64,000 bases of DNA, from the NCBI RefSeq assembly GCF_020149915.1, contig NZ_CP083760.1:3038001-3102000 (forward strand). The letters are read 5' to 3'. A program made the position numbers and the translations under genes. The notes beneath the pieces were generated by a model that worked only from the letters and a program-made list of their open reading frames with translations, was not told the DNA's origin and ran no database searches. Origin of the DNA: Candidatus Sulfidibacterium hydrothermale. GTDB taxonomy: Bacteria > Bacteroidota > Bacteroidia > Bacteroidales > F082. Below, in pieces: positions 42,361 through 51,603 of this stretch (positions within the stretch are counted from its first letter, which is position 1; each line of letters starts with the position of its first letter).

Positions 42361-43725
42361 ATGGCTGTTTTATTCAAAAACATTTCGACTCTTGTCACTT
42401 TTAATCAACGTGACGAAATTTTATCCAATCAGGATATTTTAGCAGAAACAAACCGGATTGCATCCATCGGAAAAGACCTCACTCCCTCACCTGACACAGA
42501 AATAATAGACTGTTCAGGACTTATTGCCCTGCCGGGTTTTGTAAATACCCATCACCATTTGTATCAGACGCTTTTCAGGGGAATCCGCGAAGTACAGGAA
42601 ATGCCTTTATTCCCCTGGCTTATCGGGCTCTACGAATTTTGGAAACATCTTACTCCCGAAGCCGTTTACTATGGTGCGCTGGTTGGATTTAGCGAATTGT
42701 TACGCACCGGATGCACAACCACCATGGATCACCATTATGTTTTCCCAAAAAACCAACCAGGCACACTCATTGACGAACAAATTAAAGCTGCCGCTCAAAT
42801 TGGTATCCGGTTTCATGCCACCCGGGGCTCCATGTCGCTGGGGAAAAGTCAGGGCGGACTTCCTCCGGATTCTGTGGTACAAAAAGAAGAAATTATTTTG
42901 GAAGACTCCGAACGGTTAATCAACACCTACCATGATAATCGCCGGTTTTCGATGCAACGCATTGCCTTGGCACCATGCTCTCCGTTTTCGGTAACCCCCG
43001 AACTAATGATCGAAACCCGTAAACTGGCCCGGAAAAAAGATGTCATGCTGCACACCCACCTGGCCGAAACAAAAGACGAAGAGAAATTCTGCCTAGAAAA
43101 ATTTGGCCGGCGTCCGGTAGAACTCATGGCCGATATGGGCTGGACCGGTCCGGATGTTTGGTTTGCCCACGTCATTCACCTCAATGAGGCGGAAATGAAG
43201 CTGCTCAATGGTGCCGGAGTAGCCCATTGCCCATCTTCCAACATGAAACTTTCTAGCGGCATTTGTCCTACTACCGAATTACTGGAAGCCGGAGTAAAGC
43301 TCAGTATTGCTGTAGACGGAAGCGCATCCAACGACGGTTCAAACATGTGGGAAGAAATTCGACGGGCTTACCTGCTTAACCACCTGAAATATGGCAGCAA
43401 CGGACTAAATGCCTATCAAATTCTGCGTACAGCCACACGAGGCGGCGCAGAAGTACTGGGCAGAAACGACATCGGAATACTGGAAGAAGGCATGGCCGCC
43501 GATATTATATTCTTTGACCTGAACGACATTGCCTATGCGGGCTCACACGATCCTCTGGTCAGCCTGGTTACCTGCGGAAACAGCAGCCTGGTAAAAATGA
43601 CCATTGTCAACGGACAGATCGTGGTAAAAGACGGAAAGCTCCTGACCATCAACACCGAAAGCATCCGACAAAAGGCCCACAAAGTGGCTGCCGACATTGT
43701 GGAATACCAAAGAAAACACGGATAA
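42361..43725 (+). CDS. Amidohydrolase, probable 8-oxoguanine deaminase
   Basis: A 454-residue amidohydrolase-superfamily zinc deaminase. Metal and catalytic motifs: NTHHHLYQTL, HTHLAETKDEE, WFAHVIHL and VDGSASNDGSN; the CPSSNMKLSSGI segment is typical of the 8-oxoguanine deaminase / hydroxydechloroatrazine-hydrolase branch. 8-oxoguanine deaminase gives uric acid and ammonia, which fits a cluster that seems to consume urate and xanthine. A guanine-deaminase-like activity cannot be excluded. It stands between two purine permeases. Confidence 0.8.
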   Translation: MAVLFKNISTLVTFNQRDEILSNQDILAETNRIASIGKDLTPSPDTEIIDCSGLIALPGFVNTHHHLYQTLFRGIREVQEMPLFPWLIGLYEFWKHLTPEAVYYGALVGFSELLRTGCTTTMDHHYVFPKNQPGTLIDEQIKAAAQIGIRFHATRGSMSLGKSQGGLPPDSVVQKEEIILEDSERLINTYHDNRRFSMQRIALAPCSPFSVTPELMIETRKLARKKDVMLHTHLAETKDEEKFCLEKFGRRPVELMADMGWTGPDVWFAHVIHLNEAEMKLLNGAGVAHCPSSNMKLSSGICPTTELLEAGVKLSIAVDGSASNDGSNMWEEIRRAYLLNHLKYGSNGLNAYQILRTATRGGAEVLGRNDIGILEEGMAADIIFFDLNDIAYAGSHDPLVSLVTCGNSSLVKMTIVNGQIVVKDGKLLTINTESIRQKAHKVAADIVEYQRKHG

Positions 43726-43994
43726 TTTCAATTTATCAACCCAATTTTTCCGTCAAAAGGCACAAAAAACATTTATGAAAAATAATTATTCACCTATAAC
43801 ATTATTCTTTTGTAGGTTTTATCACTATATTTAATTCTCTTCTATAGAATAAATAATCACAAAAACACATATATAATATTGTTTACGTCTAAAATTAAAT
43901 CCGAACAGAATGCAAAAAATAACATTTTCCCAATTTTTAATGGAAGCGACAAAAACCGGATAAAACCTTTTAACTTAGGTCGCTGAAAATTTAA

Positions 43995-44020
43995 TTTTTA
44001 TTCACTTTAACCTTTTACCT
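43995..44020 (+). promoter_or_regulatory. End of the leader motif shared with the 40075 gene
   Basis: This is the AT-rich tail with TTTAACC and TTTACCTATG; the TTTAACTTAGGTCG core lies just upstream at about 43970-43983. Compare the leader at 40022-40074. Confidence 0.35.
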
Positions 44021-45394
44021 ATGAGAAGAAGCAATCACCCTGTTGACGAAATGCTACCGGGAGGCCAACTGTTTGTTTACGGATTACAACACGTTTTGGC
44101 CATGTATGCCGGAGCGGTTGCTGTTCCGCTTATCATTGCCGGCGCAGCACACCTTACCAAAGCCGAAACGGCTTTTCTGATCAATGCCGACTTATTTACC
44201 TGCGGCATTGCCACTTTAATTCAAACCCTGGGAATCTGGAAAATGGGAATTCGCATTCCTGTAATTCAGGGAGTTACTTTTGCTGCCGTTACTCCCATGA
44301 TTCTAATTGCCCAGTCACAGGGAATGGAAACCATTTTTGGAGCCGTTATTGTGGCGGGTTTTTTCACCTTTCTTATTGCCCCGTATTTCAGTAAACTTTT
44401 ACGATTCTTCCCTCCCATCGTTACCGGAAGCATCATTACCATCATCGGGATATCACTGCTTCCTGTAGGAATCGCCTGGTCGGCAGGCGGCTTTGGAAAC
44501 CCGAATTATGCCTCTTTAGAATTTCTGGCTATTGCCGGAATTGTACTCCTAACCATTTTAGCCATTAACAAATATTTTAAAGGTTTTATTGCCAACATCT
44601 CCGTTTTAATCGGATTATTTGTGGGGATGCTTATTGCCTGGCCGTTAGGACTGGTTGATCTTTCCGGCCTCTCCAGCGCCCCCTGGCTAAGAGTAGACAC
44701 TCCTTTTTATTATGGATGGCCAAAATTTGATACCGGCGCCATTTTAGCCATGATTATCGTCATGCTGGTAACCATGGTAGAATCAACCGGCGATTTTCTG
44801 GCTATTGGAGAAATCATTGATCTTCCCATAAAAGAAAAAGACCTTACCCGCGGATTGCGGGCCGACGGCTTTGCCACCATGCTTGGTGGGGCACTGAACG
44901 CCTTTCCTTATACCGCTTTTGCCCAAAATGTAGGGTTGGTGGGATTAACCGGAGTAAAAAGCCGTTTTGTAGTGGCTACATCCGGAGTCATTTTGGTCGT
45001 TTTGGGATTATTCCCCAAATTGGCAACGATTATTGCTTCTTTACCCAATCCGGTTTTGGGGGGTGCCGGAATTGCCATGTTTGGCATTGTGGCAGCCAGC
45101 GGAATCAAAACACTCTCCCGTGTTGATTTTACAAAAAACCAACACAATATTTTTATTGTAGCCATCAGTATTGGTATCGGAATCATCCCATTGGTAGCCC
45201 CTGAATTTTTTAAACATTTTCCCAGCTGGAGCCAAACCATTCTGCATAGCGGAATTACATTGGGTTCCATCACAGCCGTTGCCCTTAACGCCTTCTTTAA
45301 TGGCGGCAAAGGAGCCGGCGAAACTGACGAACCAGTAAAGGAAGCCGAAAAAGAAATTAAAGAAGTAGCCAAAGAATTGATTCAGGAAGTTTAG
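44021..45394 (+). CDS. NCS2/NAT nucleobase permease (xanthine/urate/uracil type)
   Basis: A 457-residue membrane transporter. The signature segment FAQNVGLVGLTGVKSRF matches the nucleobase-ascorbate transporter motif QNxGxxxxT, and QHVLAMYAGAVAVPLI and QGVTFAAVTPMI are typical N-terminal motifs; ESTGDFLAIGEI carries the conserved acidic residue of helix 8. Members transport xanthine, uric acid or uracil with protons. The following catabolic genes suggest xanthine or urate. A charged C-terminal tail rich in Glu and Lys is present. Confidence 0.9.
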   Translation: MRRSNHPVDEMLPGGQLFVYGLQHVLAMYAGAVAVPLIIAGAAHLTKAETAFLINADLFTCGIATLIQTLGIWKMGIRIPVIQGVTFAAVTPMILIAQSQGMETIFGAVIVAGFFTFLIAPYFSKLLRFFPPIVTGSIITIIGISLLPVGIAWSAGGFGNPNYASLEFLAIAGIVLLTILAINKYFKGFIANISVLIGLFVGMLIAWPLGLVDLSGLSSAPWLRVDTPFYYGWPKFDTGAILAMIIVMLVTMVESTGDFLAIGEIIDLPIKEKDLTRGLRADGFATMLGGALNAFPYTAFAQNVGLVGLTGVKSRFVVATSGVILVVLGLFPKLATIIASLPNPVLGGAGIAMFGIVAASGIKTLSRVDFTKNQHNIFIVAISIGIGIIPLVAPEFFKHFPSWSQTILHSGITLGSITAVALNAFFNGGKGAGETDEPVKEAEKEIKEVAKELIQEV

Positions 45395-45420
45395 CTTTTA
45401 CCATTTTTGAAAAAACATCA

Positions 45421-45457
45421 ACAAGGGCGGAAATTCTTCACGAATTTCCGCCCTTGT
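45421..45457. terminator. Bidirectional hairpin between convergent genes
   Basis: A perfect 15-bp stem (45421-45435 with 45443-45457) containing GGGCGGAAATT, loop of 7 bases. The T run is weak on either side, but its place between the permease and the Lrp gene fits a shared terminator. Confidence 0.75.
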
Positions 45458-45513
45458 TATTTTCCGGACACACCTCTAAAATCAAAAATTAATCCAACGT
45501 CCGCAACACAGTA

Positions 45514-45987
45514 TTACAATTTAAAAGTATAGGACAGCTTGGAATTGGTCAGCACAAACGAACTGTAAAACTGTGAGATATTCTCAATAACCGATAGCTT
45601 ATTCGTTAAAAAATCATGATAATCATCCATATCCCTACAATAAACTTTCAATAAGAAATCAAAATTCCCAGAAATGTAATAACACTCACTCACCTCATCA
45701 AGCTTGGCAATAGCATCTTCAAAAGCCTCCACAACTTCTTTGGTATGCCGGGCCAGATTGATGGAAATAAAAACCACCAGATTACGGTCAATTTTCTTAG
45801 GATCAAGCAAGGTAATGTATTGCTTAATCAGACCACTTTTTTCCAGTTTTTTAATTCGTTCATAAATCGGCGTGGTGGAGAGATATAATTTTTCTGATAA
45901 TTTCCGGATAGTAATTCGACTGTTTTCCTGCAATAAATTGAGCAATTTCCGGTCAATCTCATCCATTAGTCTTTTGTTTTTTTCCAT
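45514..45987 (-). CDS. Lrp/AsnC family transcriptional regulator
   Basis: A 157-residue regulator with an N-terminal winged helix-turn-helix (ITIRKLSEKLYLSTTPIYER) and a C-terminal RAM ligand-binding domain (VVFISINLARHTKEVVEAFE and CYYISGNFDFLLKV). Members sense amino acids or related small molecules. It is transcribed away from the PLP enzyme gene at 46216 with a 228-base gap, so it is the best candidate regulator of the catabolic genes; its ligand might be a cluster intermediate such as diaminopropionate. ATG 45987 is used, with an in-frame ATG seven codons later as an alternative. Confidence 0.88.
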   Translation of the reverse strand: MEKNKRLMDEIDRKLLNLLQENSRITIRKLSEKLYLSTTPIYERIKKLEKSGLIKQYITLLDPKKIDRNLVVFISINLARHTKEVVEAFEDAIAKLDEVSECYYISGNFDFLLKVYCRDMDDYHDFLTNKLSVIENISQFYSSFVLTNSKLSYTFKL

Positions 45988-46169
45988 TTTTCCAAGCGTT
46001 TTAAATTGTTTTGAACAAAAATGCAGCTGATTTTTCTACAAGTTAAGGATAAAAATTAATCCAAAATGACAAAATACTACATTTACCGCCAAAAATAATA
46101 TCTTTTTTCTTTATTTCAAAATATTATAAGATGATTTACTTGTTTAAAGCTTGATTTATAAAATATATC

Positions 46170-46177
46170 TATCTTTG
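46170..46177 (+). promoter_or_regulatory. -7 promoter box of the first PLP enzyme gene
   Basis: TATCTTTG, 38 bases before the ATG at 46216, in the space shared with the divergent Lrp/AsnC gene. Confidence 0.7.
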
Positions 46178-46215
46178 CAAAAACAAAAAAGTACAACTAA
46201 AAAAATAATAATGCC

Positions 46216-47697
46216 ATGATACATTTTTCTGACCGGGTAGTAAACGAAGAAGCCCTTGAACACGCTGTTCAGCGTTTTAGAGAACAAAAAATCATTCTGC
46301 CTACATTTGAACAACAACGTCATCCCGAATTAATTCCGGATAAAATAAAAGAAGCTTTAAAAAACGTCGGATTGTGGGATATCAATCCGTTAAACCTGTT
46401 CCGCATCACCTGGAAAAACGAACCCAAAGAAAAGGGAGGATTATTTGGCAAACCGAATTACTTCGAGCTCCCCTCTGAATTTACCGGCGTAAAAGCCCGT
46501 ATTGTTTTGCTGGTGGGAAAATACTTTCCTACGGGAGCCCATAAAGTAGGAGCCGCTTACGGATGTCTTGCTCCGCGAATTATCACCGGCGAATTTGATC
46601 CGACTTATCATAAAGCCGTTTGGCCTTCTACCGGTAATTATTGTCGTGGTGGTGCTTTCGACAGCCGCCTGATGGGTACAGAGCCCATTGCTATCCTGCC
46701 ACAGGAAATGAGCCAGGAACGTTTCGACTGGCTGCGTAACGTAGTAAAATCAACCGTTATCGCCACCCCGGGAAGCGAATCAAACGTAAAAGAAATTTAT
46801 GACAAATGCTGGGAATTGCGCCGTACACGCGACGATATCGTTATCTTCAACCAGTTTGATGAATTCGGAAATGCAGCCTGGCATTACAACGTTACCGGTC
46901 AGGCTATCGAAGAAGTTTTTGAACTGACCAAAAACGAAAAAACCCAGCTGGCGGCTTACGTATCGGCAACCGGATCCGCCGGGACCATTGCTGCCGGTGA
47001 CTACCTGCGCACCATTGCTCCGCACATCAAAGTAGTGGCTTCCGAAGCTTTACAATGCCCCACCCTGCTGCGTAACGGATTTGGCGCACACCGTATCGAA
47101 GGAATTGGCGACAAACATGTTCCGTGGATTCACAACACTAAAAATACCGATGTTGTTTCGGCTATCGACGACGAAGAACCGATGCGTTTGCTGCGTCTCT
47201 TTAACGATCCGGAAGGTCAAAAATATTTGCGCTCTATCGGATTCGACCAGGAACTTATCGACCATCTCCCGTTAATGGGAATTTCTTCCATTGCGAACCT
47301 GCTTACGGCTATCAAAACGGCCAAATATTTTGAAATGACAGAAGATGACATGATCGTCACTGTAGCTACTGACTCGGTAGATATGTATCTGTCGCGACTG
47401 AAAGAACTGGAAGAAGAACGGGGGAAATATACCGCTTACCAGGCCGCTGCCGATTTCTCAGGCTGCCTGACCGGACAAAAAACAGACAATATGCGCGAAC
47501 TGGGATATCAAGACCAGAAAGCCATTCATAATCTGAAATACTTTACCTGGGTAGAACAACAGGCCAAAGAAGTGGAAGACCTGAACACCTTATGGTATGA
47601 CCGTGAAATCTGGCCGAAACTGTTTAACCAGGTAAAAGTCTGGGATCAATTGATTGAAGAATTTAACGACCGTACCGGTTTGTTAAAAGAATTATAA
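46216..47697 (+). CDS. Fold-type II PLP-dependent enzyme of the purine cluster
   Basis: A 493-residue tryptophan-synthase-beta-like PLP enzyme. The Schiff-base lysine is probably Lys110 in PTGAHKVGAAYG; the glycine-rich phosphate loop is ATGSAGTIAAGDYL; a late LPLMGISSIANLL borders the PLP pyridine ring. It is not close in pattern to YgeX (2,3-diaminopropionate ammonia-lyase), yet it occupies the equivalent place. It may cleave diaminopropionate or a ureido-amino acid intermediate. Function is inferred from context only. It is separated from the Lrp gene by a divergent promoter region. Confidence 0.75.
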   Translation: MIHFSDRVVNEEALEHAVQRFREQKIILPTFEQQRHPELIPDKIKEALKNVGLWDINPLNLFRITWKNEPKEKGGLFGKPNYFELPSEFTGVKARIVLLVGKYFPTGAHKVGAAYGCLAPRIITGEFDPTYHKAVWPSTGNYCRGGAFDSRLMGTEPIAILPQEMSQERFDWLRNVVKSTVIATPGSESNVKEIYDKCWELRRTRDDIVIFNQFDEFGNAAWHYNVTGQAIEEVFELTKNEKTQLAAYVSATGSAGTIAAGDYLRTIAPHIKVVASEALQCPTLLRNGFGAHRIEGIGDKHVPWIHNTKNTDVVSAIDDEEPMRLLRLFNDPEGQKYLRSIGFDQELIDHLPLMGISSIANLLTAIKTAKYFEMTEDDMIVTVATDSVDMYLSRLKELEEERGKYTAYQAAADFSGCLTGQKTDNMRELGYQDQKAIHNLKYFTWVEQQAKEVEDLNTLWYDREIWPKLFNQVKVWDQLIEEFNDRTGLLKEL

Positions 47698-47715
47698 AAA
47701 CAACCTTTTCGGGTA

Positions 47716-47750
47716 AATGTCAAAAGACGGAAGATCCGTCTTTTGACATT
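47716..47750. repeat. Perfect hairpin between the two PLP enzyme genes
   Basis: AATGTCAAAAGACGG (47716-47730) pairs with CCGTCTTTTGACATT (47736-47750), loop AAGAT. It ends 4 bases before the -7 box of the next gene. It may be the terminator of the first gene or an operator at the next promoter. Confidence 0.7.
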
Positions 47751-47754
47751 TGCT

Positions 47755-47762
47755 TAACTTTG
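47755..47762 (+). promoter_or_regulatory. -7 promoter box of the second PLP enzyme gene
   Basis: TAACTTTG fits TAnnTTTG. It contains the TTG at 47760 that would give a longer frame, so the ATG at 47787 is preferred. Confidence 0.65.
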
Positions 47763-47786
47763 TTTCCGGTTCAATACAGAAATAAA

Positions 47787-49028
47787 ATGGTACAAACAGA
47801 AAAATTTTATTATCGGTGTGTTAACTGTGGTCGTGAATATCATGACAATGAGGTTCGATACCTGTGTCCTGAATGCAGCCGCAATCAAAGCCTGGAAGAA
47901 GCCCCCGAAGGTGTACTGAAGGTCGTTTATCCTTACGAAAAAATAAAAGAAAAATATCCGGATTTTCAATCGCTTAAAGCATCCGGTTTTTTAGACCTTT
48001 ATCCGGTAAAGAGCCTGGAAAGCTTTCCGCCTCTTCGAGTGGGGCAAACACCGTTTTATTCCATTCACCGCTTAAACGGAACAAACCTGAAAGAAAAACT
48101 GTATTTAAAAGACGACTCCTTAAACCCGACCTATTCTTTTAAAGACAGAGCTTCGGCATTAGTAGCTGCCTTTGCCAAAGAAAGAAATATCCAAACCATT
48201 ATCACCGCATCGACCGGAAACGCCGGATCATCACTGGCCGGTATCTGTGCTTCAACCGGACAAAAAGCCATTGTGCTCGTTCCTGAAAAAGCACCGCTGG
48301 CCAAACTCACCCAGATCGTAATGTATGGTGCGCAAATTGTCCCGGTAAAAGGAACTTATGATGATGCTTTCGACCTGAGTGTAAAGGCCACAGAAAAATT
48401 TGGCTGGTACAACCGGAATACCGCTTTCAACCCCATGACCATTGAAGGGAAAAAAAGCGTAGCATTTGAACTTTTTGACCAGATGAACGAAACGGTTCCT
48501 GACCGGATCTTTGTTCCGGTAGGCGATGGGGTTATCATTTCCGGCGTCTATAAAGGGTTTGAAGATTTGCTGGAACTGGGATTGATCGACCGGATGCCTA
48601 TTATGGTTGCTGTTCAGTCATCTGGCAGTGATAATCTGGTACGGAACGCTTTCTCCTCCACAACGGAATTCCGCAGCAGTAACACCCTCGCCGATTCCAT
48701 TTCCGTGGATATTCCAAGGAATTTCCACATGGCCAAACAGTTTTTACAGAAATATCAGGGTGAAGTACTTGCCGTAGATGACGATGCCATCTTACAGGCA
48801 TCCAAACAATTATCATCCAACACCGGATTGTTTTCCGAGCCGGCTGCAGCCACAGCTTTTGCCGGATACCTGCATTATCACCAACACCACAAACTTGCCC
48901 CGGACAGCAAGAACATCGTATTACTTACCGGCAGCGGATTAAAAGACTTGAATGCCGTGCAAAAAGTTATTACTCTGCCCGCAGCCATCTCCCCTGATTT
49001 ATCCGAACTCCAAAACTTAATATCATGA
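47787..49028 (+). CDS. Threonine synthase-like PLP enzyme with N-terminal zinc ribbon
   Basis: A 413-residue fold-type II PLP enzyme. A zinc ribbon (Cys11, Cys14, Cys27, Cys30) precedes the catalytic core. The Schiff-base Lys119 is in SLNPTYSFKDRAS, and TASTGNAGSSLAGIC is the phosphate-binding turn. This resembles threonine synthase, but thrA/thrB are not adjacent; the gene overlaps the xanthine dehydrogenase gene by 4 bases (ATGA), so it most likely works in purine catabolism, perhaps in place of YgeX or on a ureido-amino acid. The start was moved to ATG 47787 because the longer frame begins in a promoter box. Confidence 0.75.
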   Translation: MVQTEKFYYRCVNCGREYHDNEVRYLCPECSRNQSLEEAPEGVLKVVYPYEKIKEKYPDFQSLKASGFLDLYPVKSLESFPPLRVGQTPFYSIHRLNGTNLKEKLYLKDDSLNPTYSFKDRASALVAAFAKERNIQTIITASTGNAGSSLAGICASTGQKAIVLVPEKAPLAKLTQIVMYGAQIVPVKGTYDDAFDLSVKATEKFGWYNRNTAFNPMTIEGKKSVAFELFDQMNETVPDRIFVPVGDGVIISGVYKGFEDLLELGLIDRMPIMVAVQSSGSDNLVRNAFSSTTEFRSSNTLADSISVDIPRNFHMAKQFLQKYQGEVLAVDDDAILQASKQLSSNTGLFSEPAAATAFAGYLHYHQHHKLAPDSKNIVLLTGSGLKDLNAVQKVITLPAAISPDLSELQNLIS

Positions 49029-51574
49029 TAACCTTCAACCTGAACGGAAAAACGATGACTTACGAAGGGGACGAAAACGTTACCCTTCTGAATTTTTTAC
49101 GAAATGATCTGGGCATCACTTCTGTAAAAGACGGATGTTCCGGACAGGCTGCCTGCGGTGCTTGTACCGTTGAAATTAACGGGAAAGCCAAACTCTCGTG
49201 TGTAACCAAAATGGGCACCCTGCAAGATGCTACCATCCTTACCATGGAAGGTTTCCCCGAATACATCAAAGAAACGATCGCCACAGCCATGGTGAACGAA
49301 GGCGCTGTACAGTGCGGATTTTGTACGCCGGGATTTATCACCACCACAAAAGTTTTGCTCGAAAAGAATCCGAATCCTACAGTTGAAGAACTGCGTAAAG
49401 CTTTTAAACCCCACGTTTGTCGCTGTACAGGCTATAAAAAAATCGAAAAAGGAGCCCTTGCTGCTGCAGAAGCCTTACGAAATCACCAGCATCTCAAGCT
49501 CAGAAAAACATCCGGAAAAATCGGAGAATCGCATCCGAAATACAAAGCCATGGAAGCGGCGCTGGGAATCAAAAAATATGTGGACGATCTGAAAGTAGAC
49601 GGCATGCTGTTTGGAGCGCTGAAGTTAAGCGACTATCCCAAAGCCAAAGTGTTGAAAATTGACACTTCGGAGGCCGAAGCACTGGAAGGTGTAATCCGGG
49701 TGTTCACAGCAAAAGATATTCCGGGCGAGAAAAAGGTTGGCCTTATCCTTCAGGATTGGTCAGTTATGATTGACGAAGGCGAAACCACCCATTATATCGG
49801 CGATGTGATTGCCGGCGTTGTAGCCCAGACAGAAGAGATTGCCCGGAAAGCCGTTGAGCTGATTCATATCGATTACGAAGTACACAAACCCGTAACCGAT
49901 ATTTTTGAAGCCATTGATGGCGAGCGGGTTCATCCTGAACGCCCCAACAATTTCGATACGGTAAAAGTAACCATTGGCGATCCGGAAGAAGCGTTTAAAA
50001 AAGCAAAATATATTTCAAAAGGAAGATACCAAACCCAACGCATTGAACACGGATTCCTGGAAAAAGAATCGGCGCTGGCCCTTCCGGATGACAACGGCGG
50101 AATTTTATTGTACAGCCAAAGCCAGGGAATTTACGAAGACCAACGGCAAGTAGCTATGATCCTGGGGATTCCGGAAGAAAAAGTTCATGTAAAACTGGTT
50201 CCTAACGGCGGCGGATTTGGCGGAAAAGAAGATCTTTCCATTCAGGGACACACGGCTTTGTTTGCACATATCCTGCAAAAGCCGGTCAAAATCACACTTT
50301 CCCGTGAAGAATCCATTCGTTTACATCCTAAACGGCACCCGGTCGTTATGGACATGGAAGTCGGAGCCGATGAGAATGGCAAACTGGTAGCCCTTAAACT
50401 GGAAGCTTATGGCGACACCGGGGCTTACGCTTCAGTAGGGATGAAAGTACTCGAAAGAGTTGCCGGCCATGCCGCCGGCGGATATTACATTCCGTCTGTT
50501 TCCATGACAGCACGCACCATTTATACAAACAATATCCCTTGTGGCGCCATGCGCGGGTTTGGTGCCAATCAGGTCACCTTTGCGCTGGAAGTCTGCGTGG
50601 ACGATATTTGCCGTCAGGGAGGTTTCGACCGGTGGAAATTCCGGTGGGACAATGCATTAACCGACGGATTGACCACATCCACCGGACAACGGGTTTACGG
50701 TGTGGGAATTCGCGCCTGCCTTGAAGCTGTAAAAGATGATTTTTACAAAGCCAAATACGCCGGCCTGGCTACCGGAATAAAGAATTCCGGCGTGGGGAAT
50801 GGAATGATTGATGAATCGAAAGTAAAAATAGAAATCCTCGAGAACGGAAAAGTTCGTCTGAACCATGGATGGACAGAAATGGGGCAAGGCGTGAACAATA
50901 TGGCTTTGCAAACACTCTGTCAGGAAACCGGTATCGATCCTGATGACATTGAAGTGGTCATCGACACCGAGGCCGGCATCAAAACCGGAATGACCACCTC
51001 ATCCAGAGCTACGGCACTGGTAGGACTGGCCATCATCAATGCATCACAGGCGTTAAAAGAAGACCTGAAAAACAAAACCTTACAACAACTGGCCGGAAAA
51101 ACTTATAGCGGACAATATGTTTGTGACTGGACCAATAAACCTTCGGACCAGGTGGAAGACCCGAAAATCCATTACTCGTATGGTTATGCGGCTCAGTTAT
51201 GTATTGTGAATGATGAAGGAAAAGTAGAAAAGCTCATTGCAGCCCACGATGCCGGTAAAATCATGAATCCCATGCTTTTTGAAGGACAAATTGAAGGAGC
51301 TGTAGCCATGGGATTGGGGTATGCCCTTTCGGAAGATTTACCGATGAAAGAAGGTTATCTCGTTCATGAAAAATACCGGAAACTGGGAATTTTACGCGCC
51401 CACGAAACCCCTGAAATTGTGGTTAAAGGCGTAGAAGTACCGGATCCTGTAGGACCTTACGGAGCCAAAGGAATCGGGGAAATCGGACTTGTCCCCACAG
51501 CAGGCGCCGTGGCGAATGCGCTGTGTGCCTACGATGGAAGACAAAGGTTCCGTTTACCTTTAAACAAATATTAA
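49025..51574 (+). CDS. Selenium-dependent-type xanthine dehydrogenase (2Fe-2S plus molybdopterin subunits fused)
   Basis: An 849-residue molybdenum hydroxylase. Residues 1-150 hold two 2Fe-2S clusters (Cys38, Cys44, Cys47, Cys59 and Cys97, Cys100, Cys132, Cys134); the rest is the molybdopterin domain, with NGGGFGGKEDL, GAMRGFGANQ and the late GAKGIGEIGL (catalytic Glu). There is no FAD domain, so an outside electron partner is needed. Length and fusion match the family known as selenium-dependent xanthine dehydrogenase, in which selenium is a cofactor and not selenocysteine. It would interconvert xanthine and urate or hydroxylate other purines. It overlaps the preceding PLP gene, and ssnA follows after 29 bases. 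Confidence 0.88.
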   Translation: MITFNLNGKTMTYEGDENVTLLNFLRNDLGITSVKDGCSGQAACGACTVEINGKAKLSCVTKMGTLQDATILTMEGFPEYIKETIATAMVNEGAVQCGFCTPGFITTTKVLLEKNPNPTVEELRKAFKPHVCRCTGYKKIEKGALAAAEALRNHQHLKLRKTSGKIGESHPKYKAMEAALGIKKYVDDLKVDGMLFGALKLSDYPKAKVLKIDTSEAEALEGVIRVFTAKDIPGEKKVGLILQDWSVMIDEGETTHYIGDVIAGVVAQTEEIARKAVELIHIDYEVHKPVTDIFEAIDGERVHPERPNNFDTVKVTIGDPEEAFKKAKYISKGRYQTQRIEHGFLEKESALALPDDNGGILLYSQSQGIYEDQRQVAMILGIPEEKVHVKLVPNGGGFGGKEDLSIQGHTALFAHILQKPVKITLSREESIRLHPKRHPVVMDMEVGADENGKLVALKLEAYGDTGAYASVGMKVLERVAGHAAGGYYIPSVSMTARTIYTNNIPCGAMRGFGANQVTFALEVCVDDICRQGGFDRWKFRWDNALTDGLTTSTGQRVYGVGIRACLEAVKDDFYKAKYAGLATGIKNSGVGNGMIDESKVKIEILENGKVRLNHGWTEMGQGVNNMALQTLCQETGIDPDDIEVVIDTEAGIKTGMTTSSRATALVGLAIINASQALKEDLKNKTLQQLAGKTYSGQYVCDWTNKPSDQVEDPKIHYSYGYAAQLCIVNDEGKVEKLIAAHDAGKIMNPMLFEGQIEGAVAMGLGYALSEDLPMKEGYLVHEKYRKLGILRAHETPEIVVKGVEVPDPVGPYGAKGIGEIGLVPTAGAVANALCAYDGRQRFRLPLNKY

Positions 51575-51603
51575 AACGAGTTGTTATTTAATCTGAACGA
51601 TCT

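Noticed and set aside
49025-51574. In-frame UGA selenocysteine in the xanthine dehydrogenase
   Set aside because: The frame is uninterrupted; in this family selenium is a labile cofactor, so no selenocysteine codon is expected.
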